Of a stretch of 64,000 nt of DNA, positions 37,095-45,659 are shown piece by piece. How positions within the stretch are numbered: the stretch's first letter is position 1; each line of letters starts with the position of its first letter. This DNA is from JABAAI01 sp965261955. Its GTDB lineage: Bacteria > Spirochaetota > Leptospiria > Leptospirales > Leptonemataceae. A model generated the notes under the pieces. It did not search any database. It had not been told where the DNA came from and worked only from the letters and a program-made list of their open reading frames with translations. The stretch lies in assembly GCA_965261955.1 (NCBI GenBank), contig CBDHEM010000069.1, positions 1,364,001 to 1,428,000 of the forward strand, read 5' to 3'. The position numbers were made by a program, and so were the translations under genes.

Positions 37095-38169
37095 CTAGTG
37101 TTTTTTTAGACGCGCAATTTTCTCTTTACATTTTTCTGCCATTTCCACATTCCCTGCCTCCGCATATAATGTTTTGGCTTTGTCGTAATCCGTTATCGCC
37201 TCTTCGTGCCTGCCTAAATCTGATTTTGCATCACCTCGCGTGTAGTAGGCGATAGCAAATTGAGGATTCAGTTCGATGGCTTTGTCGTAATCCATTATTG
37301 CTTCTTGGTGCCTGCCCAAAGCTAATTTTGCATTACCCCGGGTGTAATAGGCGATAGCATCTTTGGGATTGAGTTCGATGACTTTGTTGTAGTCATTTAT
37401 CGCTTCTTCGTACCTGCCCAAATCTAATTTTGCATTACCCCGGTTGTGATAGGCGAAAGCATATTTGGGATTGAGTTCGGTGGCTTTGTTGTAGTCATTT
37501 ATCGCTTCTTGGTATTTACCTAAATTAAATTTTGCAAGACCTCGATAGTTATAGTATTCAGCATCTTTGGGATTGAGTTCGACGGCTTTGTCGTAATCCG
37601 TTATCGCTTCTTCGTGCCTGCCTAAAACTGATTTTATAAGACCTCGGCCGTTGTAGACGATAGCATCTTGAGGATGGAGTTCGATGGCTTTATCATAATC
37701 TATGATTGCCTCTTGGTATTTGCCTAAATTAAGTTTTGCAAAACCTCGGTGTTTATAGATGTCAGTATGTTTGGGATTGAGTTCGATGGCTTTGTTGTAA
37801 TCTGTTATCGCTTCTTCGTGCCTGCCTAAATTAAGTTTTGCATGACCTCGGTTTTTATAGGCGTCAGCATGTTTAGGATTGAGTTCGATGGCTTTGTCGT
37901 AATCCGTTATCGCTTCTTTGTACCTGCCTAAAACTGATTTTATAAGACCTCGGTTGTCGTAGGCGTCAGCATCCTGAGGATTGAGTTCGATGGCCTTGTT
38001 GTAGTCTGTTATTGCTTCTTCGTATTTTTCCGAATCTGATTTTGCAAAACCTCGCTTGTTATAGGTGTTAGCATATTGCGGATTCAGTTCGATGGCTTTA
38101 GGGAAGAATATTACGCAGCTTAATGAAAAAAAAGCTAAAACCGACTGTACAAAATATTTGGGGAAGGTA
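37095..38169 (-). pseudogene. TPR array without start codon, fused to an IS3 right end
   Basis: Nine in-frame 34-residue TPR units and the common C-terminal tail run without a stop from about 38100 to 37095. There is no ATG, GTG or TTG in frame until an internal TTG at 37421. The 5' side is the IS3 right end (38100-38169), translated in the same phase as in the 19-unit gene. It abuts the end of the adenosyltransferase gene (stop at 38173). The promoter and FRG start were lost. Confidence 0.75.
38100..38169 (-). mobile_element. IS3-family right end
   Basis: It matches the right end at 50810-50880, with the terminal TACCTTCCCCAAATATTTTG three bases after the adenosyltransferase stop. It is the left-hand boundary of the whole rearranged block on the minus strand. 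Confidence 0.75.
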
Positions 38170-38172
38170 ATC

Positions 38173-38832
38173 TTAAATTGAAATGCGTTTGTTCCAAGGG
38201 ATATCTTCTACACCCTCAAGATAATTTGCATAACGTGCTACCATAAAAAGATAATCCGAAAGACGGTTAATATAACGATAGGCCACTTTTTGAATAATTT
38301 GTTTTTTCTCTTCATCCTCGTTATTACACTGCAACATCACTTCAGTCATTTTCCTTTCTAAACGACGACAAATCGTCCGAGTGAGGTGTAACGCCCCACT
38401 AGCCAAGCTACCACCGGGTAAAATGAAGTTACGCATAGGACCAACGGCCAATTCCATACGATCCATACTTTTTTCGAGTAACTCTATATCATGATCACTA
38501 ATCGCACCATCTGTTTTACCGTTATCAGTGGTTTTATTTTTTTTCACAAAACCAGCTAGTTCCGAACCCAAATCAAAAAGGAGATGCTGTTGAACAAAAA
38601 ATTCTTCCGTTAGATTTTTGTACATAACAAGCATTTCAGAAATCTCAGGTGTTTTGCTTTTATCCTTGGCTTTGATTTTTTCTTGGGATAAATGGGACAT
38701 AGCAAAACCGATAGCAGAGTTCAATTCATCCACAGTACCATACAGCTCAACGCGTAGATTATCTTTTGTAACTTGTCTCCCACTGGCCAAGTAGGTCTTC
38801 CCCTCATCACCTTTACACGTATATACTGGCAT
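38173..38832 (-). CDS. ATP:cob(I)alamin adenosyltransferase, PduO type
   Basis: This 219-aa enzyme transfers the adenosyl group of ATP to cob(I)alamin to make coenzyme B12. PduO-type features are the N-terminal TCKGDEGKTYLASGRQVTKD (ATP binding), RVELYGTVDELNSAIG, FILPGGSLASGALHLTRTIC-type helix with RRLER, and the C-terminal NRLSDYLFMVARYAN. The usual DxG Thr pattern KGDxGxT is kept. A Lys/Asp-rich insert (~residues 50-100) makes it slightly long. It stands immediately next to the IS3-bounded TPR block but is itself intact. Confidence 0.92.
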   Translation of the reverse strand: MPVYTCKGDEGKTYLASGRQVTKDNLRVELYGTVDELNSAIGFAMSHLSQEKIKAKDKSKTPEISEMLVMYKNLTEEFFVQQHLLFDLGSELAGFVKKNKTTDNGKTDGAISDHDIELLEKSMDRMELAVGPMRNFILPGGSLASGALHLTRTICRRLERKMTEVMLQCNNEDEEKKQIIQKVAYRYINRLSDYLFMVARYANYLEGVEDIPWNKRISI

Positions 38833-38961
38833 TTTTATACAAAAAACAAATACATTCTACACTAACGAAAACAGAAAAAACAAAGACTTTCTTTATACAA
38901 CAAGATGCTTTTCTTTTTTACCAGTTAAAAACCTATATGAGACCGTTACATAATGTGATCA

Positions 38962-38981
38962 ATCGTATCGTATCGTATCGT
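38962..38981. repeat. ATCGT pentanucleotide microsatellite
   Basis: Four perfect ATCGT units in the gap between the adenosyltransferase gene and tmk. Confidence 0.6.
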
Positions 38982-38991
38982 ATGGATGGAA

Positions 38992-39074
38992 AGGACCAAT
39001 AGAATGCTATATATCGCTGATCTAAGGCATTTTAGAAGGTCAACTTCCTATTTTTTTGCATTTCGCAACAGCCC
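38992..39074 (-). repeat. MITE-like dispersed repeat overlapping the 3' end of tmk
   Basis: On the minus strand it begins GGGCTGTTGCGAAATGCAAA and continues AATAGGAAGTTGACC through the shared core; the distal end is degenerate. The last 11 sense codons and stop of tmk are read from it. Confidence 0.75.
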
Positions 39075-39693
39075 TAGATAAATGTGCCCACGCCTCATCA
39101 CATAAAGAAAGAGAGGAAAGCTGACCGTCCAGTCGAATTGTTTTTTGCGGTAAAATTTTTTCATACTGTACAGAAATCATATATAGGTACTCATACTCTT
39201 CAAAACTATCCTTTTGAACAGATCTTTTTTGTATACGCTCATAAGCTAAACGAGGATCAAGAGCAATAAAAAATAAAAGGTCTGGCTCCGGAAAACCTTC
39301 TTTACTATTTCTATTCAAAATATATTGAGGAGAAAAAATTTTCCCCGGAGTAACACTATTCATATCACCTACACTCTGATAGGCAGCTGTAGAATAAAAA
39401 TACCGGTCCTGTAAAATTATTTTTCCGGAATGATAAGCCGGTAAAATATTTTCCGCTACATTTTGCCTTCGGTCGGTTATAAAAAGTTCCAGCCAATCTT
39501 CCGGCGTAAGGGACGCTCCTTCTGCCAAAAGTCGGCGGATCTTTTGCCCGCTAACTGAGTCAGTGGGCTCTTTAAGAAAAAGAGTCTCCTTTCTCAAGTG
39601 AGTGTCTATTCTATCTGCTAAGTTTTGAAGCAAGGTACTCTTCCCTGCCCCGTCTATCCCTTCAAAGACACAAAATAATCCTTGTTTTTCCAT
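39040..39693 (-). CDS. tmk: thymidylate kinase, C-terminus rebuilt by a repeat
   Basis: Tmk (217 aa) phosphorylates dTMP to dTDP. The P-loop is FEGIDGAGKST (~9-19), followed by LFLKEPTDSVSGQKIRRLL, the DR(Y/H) motif LQDRYFYSTAAYQ and the LID region RIQKRSVQKDSFE. Length is close to normal. The last residues, RAVAKCKKIGS, are encoded by the MITE-like repeat, so the native C-terminus was replaced, apparently without removing any catalytic motif. It is divergent from the small membrane protein gene at 39891. Confidence 0.95.
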   Translation of the reverse strand: MEKQGLFCVFEGIDGAGKSTLLQNLADRIDTHLRKETLFLKEPTDSVSGQKIRRLLAEGASLTPEDWLELFITDRRQNVAENILPAYHSGKIILQDRYFYSTAAYQSVGDMNSVTPGKIFSPQYILNRNSKEGFPEPDLLFFIALDPRLAYERIQKRSVQKDSFEEYEYLYMISVQYEKILPQKTIRLDGQLSSLSLCDEAWAHLSRAVAKCKKIGS

Positions 39694-39890
39694 AGGTTAT
39701 TTTTTTTCTGTAAATAAGGCCTTAGGTTGCACTAAAAAACCCAAGCTCACCATGTACCAACTCCACTCTATCTTCTACAAAAAAAAAAAAACTAGTTATT
39801 TTTCAGAGAGTGGCTAAATAAATGGTGGTTATTTTACGCATATTTCGATATGCTATACACGGGATATAAAAAAACGGAGGAAACACAAAA

Positions 39891-40148
39891 ATGAAGCAAA
39901 TTATCGACTCTCTTTTTCAGGCTATACAAAGCCTTATAGAAAGTATAATACAAATGATCTCTAGCATCCAAGGGATATTAACTCTAGTGCCCACAGCTCT
40001 TTTTGTGGGGGACCTAGTCACAAATGGCAAAGTAGGCTTTATCAATTATGCCTTGGAAGTCTTAACAAAGATTGTCAATGTTTTACAAACTGGGGGCTGG
40101 GAAATGGTTGTTGTCCTTTTACTGATAGTTTACTTAATCAAAAAATGA
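39891..40148 (+). CDS. small hydrophobic membrane protein
   Basis: This 85-aa protein is preceded by a strong ribosome-binding site (GGAGGAAAC). It has an amphipathic N-terminal helix rich in Ile/Ser/Gln (residues 1-30), a hydrophobic segment around 30-45 and a C-terminal TM helix (MVVVLLLIVYLIKK). I do not recognise the family. Size and charge resemble small holin-like or membrane-stress peptides, but no motif supports that. It is about 100 bp upstream of the PTPS gene. Confidence 0.65.
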   Translation: MKQIIDSLFQAIQSLIESIIQMISSIQGILTLVPTALFVGDLVTNGKVGFINYALEVLTKIVNVLQTGGWEMVVVLLLIVYLIKK

Positions 40149-40246
40149 AACATCGTCTCGTTTGTCATGTTAGCATAGAGGCTTGGCTTGAAGGTAGTAA
40201 ATGATAGCCAACCGTTTATATAAGTATACCCCATAAGCATATCCTT

Positions 40247-40729
40247 ATGAATCTGGATACAGATGCCCATCCTCATCTAAAAAAAGAACTGGCTGGCTTT
40301 TCCCATGCAAATGGAAACTTTTCTGTATGTGTGGAGAGTCGTTTTGATTCTTCGCACTATTTGTACGCCTATATGCCGGATGGTAGTGATGAGCCCATTC
40401 ATGGACATAGCTGGCTTGTACAAATCATACTAACCCGCTATAATTATGATATACAAAAAAATGGGATCTGTCTTGACTTCCTATCTGTATCGAAAAGACT
40501 ACGCGAACTCGTAGAAAGAATAGGACACCTTTGTATCAATGATCTGGAGGAATTTAAATCAGTGAACCCCACAGCTGAAAATATTGCTCGCTGGTTCTAT
40601 CGGGGTTTGCAAAATGTTGTGGAAAGCGAAGAAGGGGGGAGAGTGATAGAAATACGCATTCATGAAGGCCCGGGAAACATAGCTATTTTTCAGCCTCAAT
40701 TAAAACAAAAATGTCAAAACATAATATAA
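40247..40729 (+). CDS. 6-pyruvoyltetrahydropterin synthase paralogue, PTPS-III type
   Basis: This 160-aa protein has the QueD/PTPS fold. Zinc ligands are His37 (RFDSSHYL) and His52/His54 (HGHSW). PTAENIARWFY and the C-terminal EGPGNIA are family signatures. The catalytic Cys of QueD/PTPS is replaced: the motif reads E49-P-I-H-G-H, i.e. Glu-X2-HGH, which is characteristic of PTPS-III enzymes that replace FolB (dihydroneopterin aldolase) in folate synthesis. I therefore expect 7,8-dihydroneopterin to 6-hydroxymethyl-dihydropterin conversion rather than queuosine synthesis. It overlaps the next gene by 19 bp. Confidence 0.85.
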   Translation: MNLDTDAHPHLKKELAGFSHANGNFSVCVESRFDSSHYLYAYMPDGSDEPIHGHSWLVQIILTRYNYDIQKNGICLDFLSVSKRLRELVERIGHLCINDLEEFKSVNPTAENIARWFYRGLQNVVESEEGGRVIEIRIHEGPGNIAIFQPQLKQKCQNII

Positions 40730-41220
40730 ATATACTCCGAAAACTATTGTTTAGTTCGTTTGCTTTTGGTATACTAGCTTTTCAAATATCAGCCACCCAA
40801 GTAAAAACGATTCGCAAGAAGGTTCAAAAGAATCTGAAAAAAACGCCTTGTTGTGCCATAGGTATCTCTTATCGATCTGGACCGGGGAAGGTTTTCTTTG
40901 AGCAAATTTGTATGGAAAAGCAATCTGCTGTTCTTCACTTCCGAACAATTGCCCTACCAAGAACTTGTACACATCCTCTGGCAACTATAGTAAAAGACCA
41001 AAAAGGCCGAAGCTACAGTATGTTGACTCATACCGGATTACCGACTTGTTCTTCAGGAGAATTTCAAATCAAAAGCGATGTACCTTTCACTTGGACCTTC
41101 GAAAAACTTAAACCCGATGTACATCGTATAACCGTTATTGAGAAACCCGATCCTGTAACTAGTGGAATGGGTCATTGGGTATGGAGAAATGTAAATATTT
41201 CTCATTGCAAATTTCACTAG
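40711..41220 (+). CDS. hypothetical exported protein
   Basis: This 169-aa protein has an N-terminal signal peptide (KLLFSSFAFGILAFQISA, likely cleaved near residue 29). The mature part has six Cys (two adjacent in TPCCAIG) and beta-rich segments (VLHFRTIALPRTC, YSMLTHTGLPTCSSG, HRITVIEKPDP), consistent with a small disulphide-stabilised periplasmic domain. Family not recognised. It overlaps the PTPS gene by 19 bp and precedes another small gene by 15 bp, so the three are probably one operon. Confidence 0.6.
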   Translation: MSKHNINILRKLLFSSFAFGILAFQISATQVKTIRKKVQKNLKKTPCCAIGISYRSGPGKVFFEQICMEKQSAVLHFRTIALPRTCTHPLATIVKDQKGRSYSMLTHTGLPTCSSGEFQIKSDVPFTWTFEKLKPDVHRITVIEKPDPVTSGMGHWVWRNVNISHCKFH

Positions 41221-41235
41221 AGGATATAATCAACT

Positions 41236-41604
41236 ATGGAAAACTTCACACCAGAAAGCTTTAAAAAATTTTTAACGCAAGGGGTAAATATCCCATCCGG
41301 AAGGGCTAACCACCCCCAAACTTCTTCTTCTCCTCATGGATCTTCTCCTCATGGAGGGGCACAAACAAGCCGAGGACAAAAAATCACAAATATACTACAA
41401 AATAGAGGTGATTCAGTTCCCCCACCCCACCAAGGAGGACAACCAAAAGAAGAGAGCCTAGATGGGGTTATCCGTCAAGCTATGGGGGAGTTGGTTCGTC
41501 AACATATGCAAGCCGGTAAAATCCAAGAGCTCAAGGCCCTTATGATAGAGCACAGAAACTTTATAGACGATATACTCAACTTAACAGAAGTAAAAAACAG
41601 ATAA
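41236..41604 (+). CDS. hypothetical Pro/Gly/Ser-rich small protein
   Basis: This 122-aa protein has no signal peptide. A low-complexity segment (residues ~20-75) contains a direct repeat (SSPHGSSPHG) and many Gln/Pro/Gly. A C-terminal helical domain follows (SLDGVIRQAMGELVRQHMQAG, LKALMIEHRNFIDDIL). The start has AGAGGATAT upstream. The family is unknown. It is the last gene of the PTPS operon; the next 440 bp hold a MITE copy and no gene. Confidence 0.55.
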   Translation: MENFTPESFKKFLTQGVNIPSGRANHPQTSSSPHGSSPHGGAQTSRGQKITNILQNRGDSVPPPHQGGQPKEESLDGVIRQAMGELVRQHMQAGKIQELKALMIEHRNFIDDILNLTEVKNR

Positions 41605-41831
41605 AATATACAATATTTGGGGGTGCCAAAATCCCAAGTTCTCTCGAAATAACCACGAGCCATACCTGCTATAAGCCTCTCTCCAAGAAGAGCTGGAAGG
41701 AATACGCAAAGTAGAATTTAATTTTATGGTTTAGTGAGCATAGTTTCAAAAAACGCATCTCACATGAACAAAAAACAAGCTTTTTAACCCAAATAACGAC
41801 CTAAACTAAGAGAAATCTTTGGGCTTATAAT

Positions 41832-41939
41832 GGGACTGTTGTGAAATACAAAAAAACAGGAAATTAGCCTTCTAAAATGCCTCAAATCAACGTTTTACGG
41901 CATTTCATTTGCCCCAGTTTGCATTTTGCCATAGTCCCA
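41832..41939 (+). repeat. MITE-like dispersed repeat, full copy
   Basis: 108 bp from GGGACTGTTGTGAAATACAA to TTTTGCCATAGTCCC, with imperfect terminal inverted repeats of about 20 bp. The core ATGCCTCAAATCAACGTTTTAC is shared with the copies at 19445, 32023 and 56137. No ORF inside. Confidence 0.85.
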
Positions 41940-42081
41940 TTATTGTAATACAAAATAATCGAAATGAATATCTAATGAAAAGCTACAAACTCAATTCTTC
42001 TTTTTTTAGCTATTCATTTCTTATAGCAATTTCCATTAGCAATTTCCATTGACAGAAAACAAAGGCATTCGACCATCCGCT

Positions 42082-42900
42082 ATGATTACTATACAAAGAA
42101 AGACTCAGATCATCAAAAGAAAAAAAGACAGAAAATATAGCTTGGATAGACTGTTTGCATTTATGATGGCTTCCCTCGCAACTTTGCTCTTCCTCACTCT
42201 TTTCGGCATAGGATGCAAGAAAGAACAAGTTCGTTATTCCACGGCCCAAATTCCATTGTACAAAGAAGCTGACCTTAACAAGAAAAAAAAGGCCCTCACC
42301 TTTATACAAAAAGGCGAGAAAGTGTATCAAATATCGCAAAAGGGAGCCACCACAGAAGATGTGATGATGGTGAAGCTATCAGATGGGAAAGTAGGTTACG
42401 TCAAATCTCGCTATATGGCTCAATCGTGTTTTGTGATCTCTACTCCAACGGTTCAGCTCAAGAAACGTCCCGGTAGAACAGCGCCAGACAGTAGTAGTCA
42501 CGATAAAATCAAAGTTTCCTCCGTTGCCTTTGTGATTGGAATTACAGAAAGTAAGGATGAAGGCCTGTGGTACGAGGTAAAAGGTGGATATACGGCCAAC
42601 TACTTCAGTGGTTGGCTTCCTGAAAATACTCCTGTGATCAGGGATCCGGAGGTCATTCAATATGGTATACAACTAGAACAAGCCATTCAAAAGAAGAATA
42701 AAGAAAAGCTAGAAGGTCTTCTTGAGAAGGCCTATCCTATAGGAGAAACAGCCGCCGCTTTTTTAAGTCAACTCTTCCCTGAAACTGATACAGGGGAAGG
42801 AGAAAGCCTTGAAGGGGAAGAACCTGAAGGGGAAGTAGGCAAGGAAAAAGAGGATGAAACGGAAAGAGAAGCCGGTAAAGAAGAACCCGAAAGAGGTTGA
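42082..42900 (+). CDS. SH3-domain lipoprotein
   Basis: The start is uncertain (ATG 42082; in-frame TTG 42049 would add 11 residues). A long basic N-terminus is followed by a hydrophobic segment ending LFGIGC, a good lipobox. Two SH3b-like domains follow: residues ~50-120 (IPLYKEADLNKK...VKLSDGKVGYVKSRYM) and ~125-200 (TPTVQLKKRPGR...GLWYEVKGGYTANYFSGWLP). The C-terminal ~45 residues are very Glu/Gly-rich (about 25 Glu). Envelope-bound SH3b proteins often bind peptidoglycan; function here is inferred only. A direct repeat GCAATTTCCATTA precedes the gene. Confidence 0.75.
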   Translation: MITIQRKTQIIKRKKDRKYSLDRLFAFMMASLATLLFLTLFGIGCKKEQVRYSTAQIPLYKEADLNKKKKALTFIQKGEKVYQISQKGATTEDVMMVKLSDGKVGYVKSRYMAQSCFVISTPTVQLKKRPGRTAPDSSSHDKIKVSSVAFVIGITESKDEGLWYEVKGGYTANYFSGWLPENTPVIRDPEVIQYGIQLEQAIQKKNKEKLEGLLEKAYPIGETAAAFLSQLFPETDTGEGESLEGEEPEGEVGKEKEDETEREAGKEEPERG

Positions 42901-42948
42901 AAACAAAAAGCATACGCTCCGAAATTCGTCAGAAAAGCATAGATAGAG

Positions 42949-43890
42949 ATGGGGTCGGTTGCTGCACCTATGGTTAGCGTTATTATACCGGTCTATAATC
43001 GAAAGGAGTATATACAAGAAACGCTTGATAGCGTTCTATCGCAAAGCTTTCAAAATTTAGAAGTCATTGTTGTCGATGATGGCTCCACGGATGGTACTCT
43101 AGACATACTCAAGAGTTATGGGAAAAGAATTAAACTGTTCCGTCAAAAACATGCTGGACGCGGTGTCGCACGTAACCTAGGAATAAAGAAGAGTCAAGGT
43201 AAGTATCTTGCGTTCCTAGATTCTGATGACGTATGGTTGAAACATAAATTAAAACTACAAGTAGAAATTCTAGAAAAAAAATCACATATTGTTTGTGTAT
43301 ATGGTGCCTGCTTACGTATAGATCAATGGGGAGCACCTCTAAGAAAAGCAAAGAGACAGTCCAAGGGCTATTCCGGAGATGTTTTTTATAAGCTTTTATT
43401 TCGTAACTTCGTAGCATCCCCTACCCCTCTCATTCGTCGTTCATGCTTTGAAAATGGTGTTCTCTTCTTCGAGAGATTTTATAATATTTATGAAGATTGG
43501 GATTGCTGGTTGCAGCTAGCTCTTTGTGGACATTTTTATTTTATTTCCAAACCATTAGCTCATTATCGAATACATGCAAAACAATCCGTCCAATTGATAA
43601 AAGCGAAAGGAATTGAACTGTCAACATTAGAAGTGCTAGACAAAGCCTTTGACGCAGTAGTTGTACCAAAAAAAATAAAATCTAAAGCCATGTCCCTAGC
43701 ACAAATTCGTATTGCCTACTGGTATCTATGTAACGCGGAAATTCATATAGCCAAGGATAGATTAAAAGCCGCTCGTAAAAATTGGCCTCGTTCTTTTTTC
43801 AATCTTCATTGGTTCGTACTACGTCTTTTCAGTATCTTTCCCTTTCTAACAAAAAGAATCAAACTAAGTTATTTTTATAACAATCTATAA
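42949..43890 (+). CDS. glycosyltransferase family 2
   Basis: This 313-aa GT-A enzyme begins VSVIIPVYNRKEYIQETLDS, with VIVVDDGSTDGT (nucleotide binding) and FLDSDDVW (DXD metal motif) at ~90-100. A later EDWDCWLQLALCG matches the acceptor-side ED motif. The C-terminus (~230-313) is basic and helical. It probably adds a sugar to surface polysaccharide or LPS; donor and acceptor are unknown. It is a single gene between the SH3 lipoprotein and an unknown gene. Confidence 0.88.
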   Translation: MGSVAAPMVSVIIPVYNRKEYIQETLDSVLSQSFQNLEVIVVDDGSTDGTLDILKSYGKRIKLFRQKHAGRGVARNLGIKKSQGKYLAFLDSDDVWLKHKLKLQVEILEKKSHIVCVYGACLRIDQWGAPLRKAKRQSKGYSGDVFYKLLFRNFVASPTPLIRRSCFENGVLFFERFYNIYEDWDCWLQLALCGHFYFISKPLAHYRIHAKQSVQLIKAKGIELSTLEVLDKAFDAVVVPKKIKSKAMSLAQIRIAYWYLCNAEIHIAKDRLKAARKNWPRSFFNLHWFVLRLFSIFPFLTKRIKLSYFYNNL

Positions 43891-43913
43891 AACCATATTT
43901 TTTCGGGAAAATA

Positions 43914-44852
43914 ATGTACCCAACAGCTTCTACAAAGTGGAAAATCACAACACAGGAAGAACAGAACAGTCTATCTCAAGATTTATGCTTACCCCAGGCC
44001 TCAAAAGCACCTCCGATTGCCTTTGTTCTCACAGAAAAAAAAAAGACCTATGCTCTATCTCAAGCTCCCAACGCAAATAGCTTTCCGGTGATAACTTATA
44101 CATGGGAGGATCTCAAACAAAAAAAAACATGGGAAAATATTTTAGAATGGCACCCAATAGAGAAAGTGATCCTAGCCCATTACTGGAAATGTATTTTAAA
44201 GCCTCATAACATAGACAGCACCCCTCTCATTCTAGCTTATGGTTTAGTCTTGCACTTCCAAAATAAAAGTGATTGGGAAGAATTATCCAAACTAGATGTC
44301 AAATCGCATATTCTATCACGAAAATATAATTTCCCTTTGCGTATTTTACGTCTTTGGAATAGATTTTCCGAAGAAGATCAAAACACATGGCTTCGCATTT
44401 GGGAAAGCTTTTCTTTAAATCAAAATCTGATTGGAGATATAATTTGTGATTACTGTGAACTATCGCAAATAGCAAAAAATGAAATACAAAAAAAACTAGA
44501 GGCTTTAGAAAAGTCTTTAGAAAATATACAAAAAAAAGTTATACCACTCTCAAGACGAAAAGGACGTGAAATTCGGGATATGGTACGTGAAACACGACTT
44601 CCGCAAATCAGCAAAGCAAGGAACTCTTTCTACCAAAAAAAAAGAAAACTCAAAGAACATTTTCATGAAAAACTTCCTCAAAAACTACAAAAATCAATCC
44701 AAATTTGCCTACCAGAAGGAATGGAAACACATAACATGGAACTACACATTTGCTTTGACAACATCAAAAAACTACAACAGCAACAAAACATTATAAATGA
44801 TCAAAAGACCATTTCACTGATCCAAAACCTTTTGGAAGAAATTCAATCATAA
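43914..44852 (+). CDS. hypothetical protein, charged and helical
   Basis: This 312-aa protein has no signal or TM segment. The N-terminal half is mixed alpha/beta with many Trp (KTWENILEWHPIEKVILAHYW). Residues ~150-250 are long charged helices (coiled-coil-like NEIQKKLEALEKSLENIQKK), and the C-terminus is Gln/Asn/Lys-rich. FSLNQNLIGDIICDYCELSQI resembles helix-rich parts of partition (ParB-type) proteins, but that is weak. The gene follows the GT2 gene by 23 bp and may share its transcript. Confidence 0.5.
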   Translation: MYPTASTKWKITTQEEQNSLSQDLCLPQASKAPPIAFVLTEKKKTYALSQAPNANSFPVITYTWEDLKQKKTWENILEWHPIEKVILAHYWKCILKPHNIDSTPLILAYGLVLHFQNKSDWEELSKLDVKSHILSRKYNFPLRILRLWNRFSEEDQNTWLRIWESFSLNQNLIGDIICDYCELSQIAKNEIQKKLEALEKSLENIQKKVIPLSRRKGREIRDMVRETRLPQISKARNSFYQKKRKLKEHFHEKLPQKLQKSIQICLPEGMETHNMELHICFDNIKKLQQQQNIINDQKTISLIQNLLEEIQS

Positions 44853-44945
44853 ACTATAATATTACCATCTCATGCTTTGGTTATATACGGCTTAGTAATG
44901 GCAATCTTCATGAGAATGGATTATACAATGTCTACATGAGTAAAA

Positions 44946-45533
44946 CTAGTTGCGTATACGCTGAATGATTTCACTTCCATGGAAGATCAAAAAATTTAAC
45001 AGGCAAAGAAACGAACCAATCAAGGGGAAGGGGGTCTGATTGCTATAGGCCGTCCAGAGGGGACCCAAAAGAAATAAACCTAAACTAATCCAAGCAGCCC
45101 ATTTCAATTGTACAGGAATGAAAAAAAAGAGATAAATAACCTCTTCGGGCATACGCCAAGCTGCTGCTAAAAAAATAGAAAGAAAAATAAGAGAGCCATC
45201 CAAAGGATAAAAGGAAGTCCCAATAAAAATAAAAACGTAGCCGCTAAAAAGAAAGGCAACATATCTTTTTGGAGACATTTCTTCTTCCACATAACTACCG
45301 AATATCCAGTTCATATATAACAGAATAGCAAAAGAAAACCAACTAGAAGCAATGCGAAAAGGGAAAAAAAGAATATCCGACCATCTGCCTCCAGTTAATG
45401 CACTATTGAACTCTAGAGGAGGGACTATCTTCCCCGCAAGTAAGTCTAGACCATTCACTAAGGCAATCAAAACAGTGAAAAACAAAGTGACACTGGCTAT
45501 ATCATTTTTTTCCATTTTTTTAGATAGAAACAT
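44946..45533 (-). CDS. multi-pass membrane protein, possibly rhomboid-like
   Basis: This 195-aa protein has five to six hydrophobic helices (~15-35, 55-80, 90-110, 115-130, 135-160, 170-185). Loop residues such as FNSALTGGRWSDILFFPFRI and FFIPVQLKWAAWISL recall rhomboid-fold proteins that lack the Gly-x-Ser/His catalytic pair; neither is seen here. The start ATG 45533 is tentative; an in-frame ATG at residue 7 is also possible. It runs opposite to the flanking genes. Confidence 0.45.
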   Translation of the reverse strand: MFLSKKMEKNDIASVTLFFTVLIALVNGLDLLAGKIVPPLEFNSALTGGRWSDILFFPFRIASSWFSFAILLYMNWIFGSYVEEEMSPKRYVAFLFSGYVFIFIGTSFYPLDGSLIFLSIFLAAAWRMPEEVIYLFFFIPVQLKWAAWISLGLFLLGPLWTAYSNQTPFPLIGSFLCLLNFLIFHGSEIIQRIRN

Positions 45534-45659
45534 AACAAAGAGAGACTATCAATGGGGTCAAAATATTCCATAGAAACAACTTTGTCTATAGAATAACATA
45601 AATTTTCTGATAGCCTTATATCTATTAGGGGAAAGAATGTGTACACCCGGAGGCGACGT

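Larger units (their letters stand above)
32675..38100 (-). repeat. 102-bp TPR-coding units, about 41 copies in four arrays
   Basis: From 5' to 3' on the minus strand, the arrays hold 9, 11, 19 and 2 units. Each unit is 102 bp and differs at a few positions. The block [hsdS tail]-[TPR gene]-[hsdR start] is itself repeated three times, so two levels of tandem duplication are present. Confidence 0.9.

Noticed and set aside
32539..37255. Several plus-strand ORFs over the TPR region
   Set aside because: They are antisense shadows of the repeated TPR tail and hsdS tail; identical pieces recur at each block end, which could be mistaken for a gene family.
32675..38100. CRISPR-like array
   Set aside because: The ~102-bp periodicity is a coding TPR repeat without unique spacers, and the units are too long.
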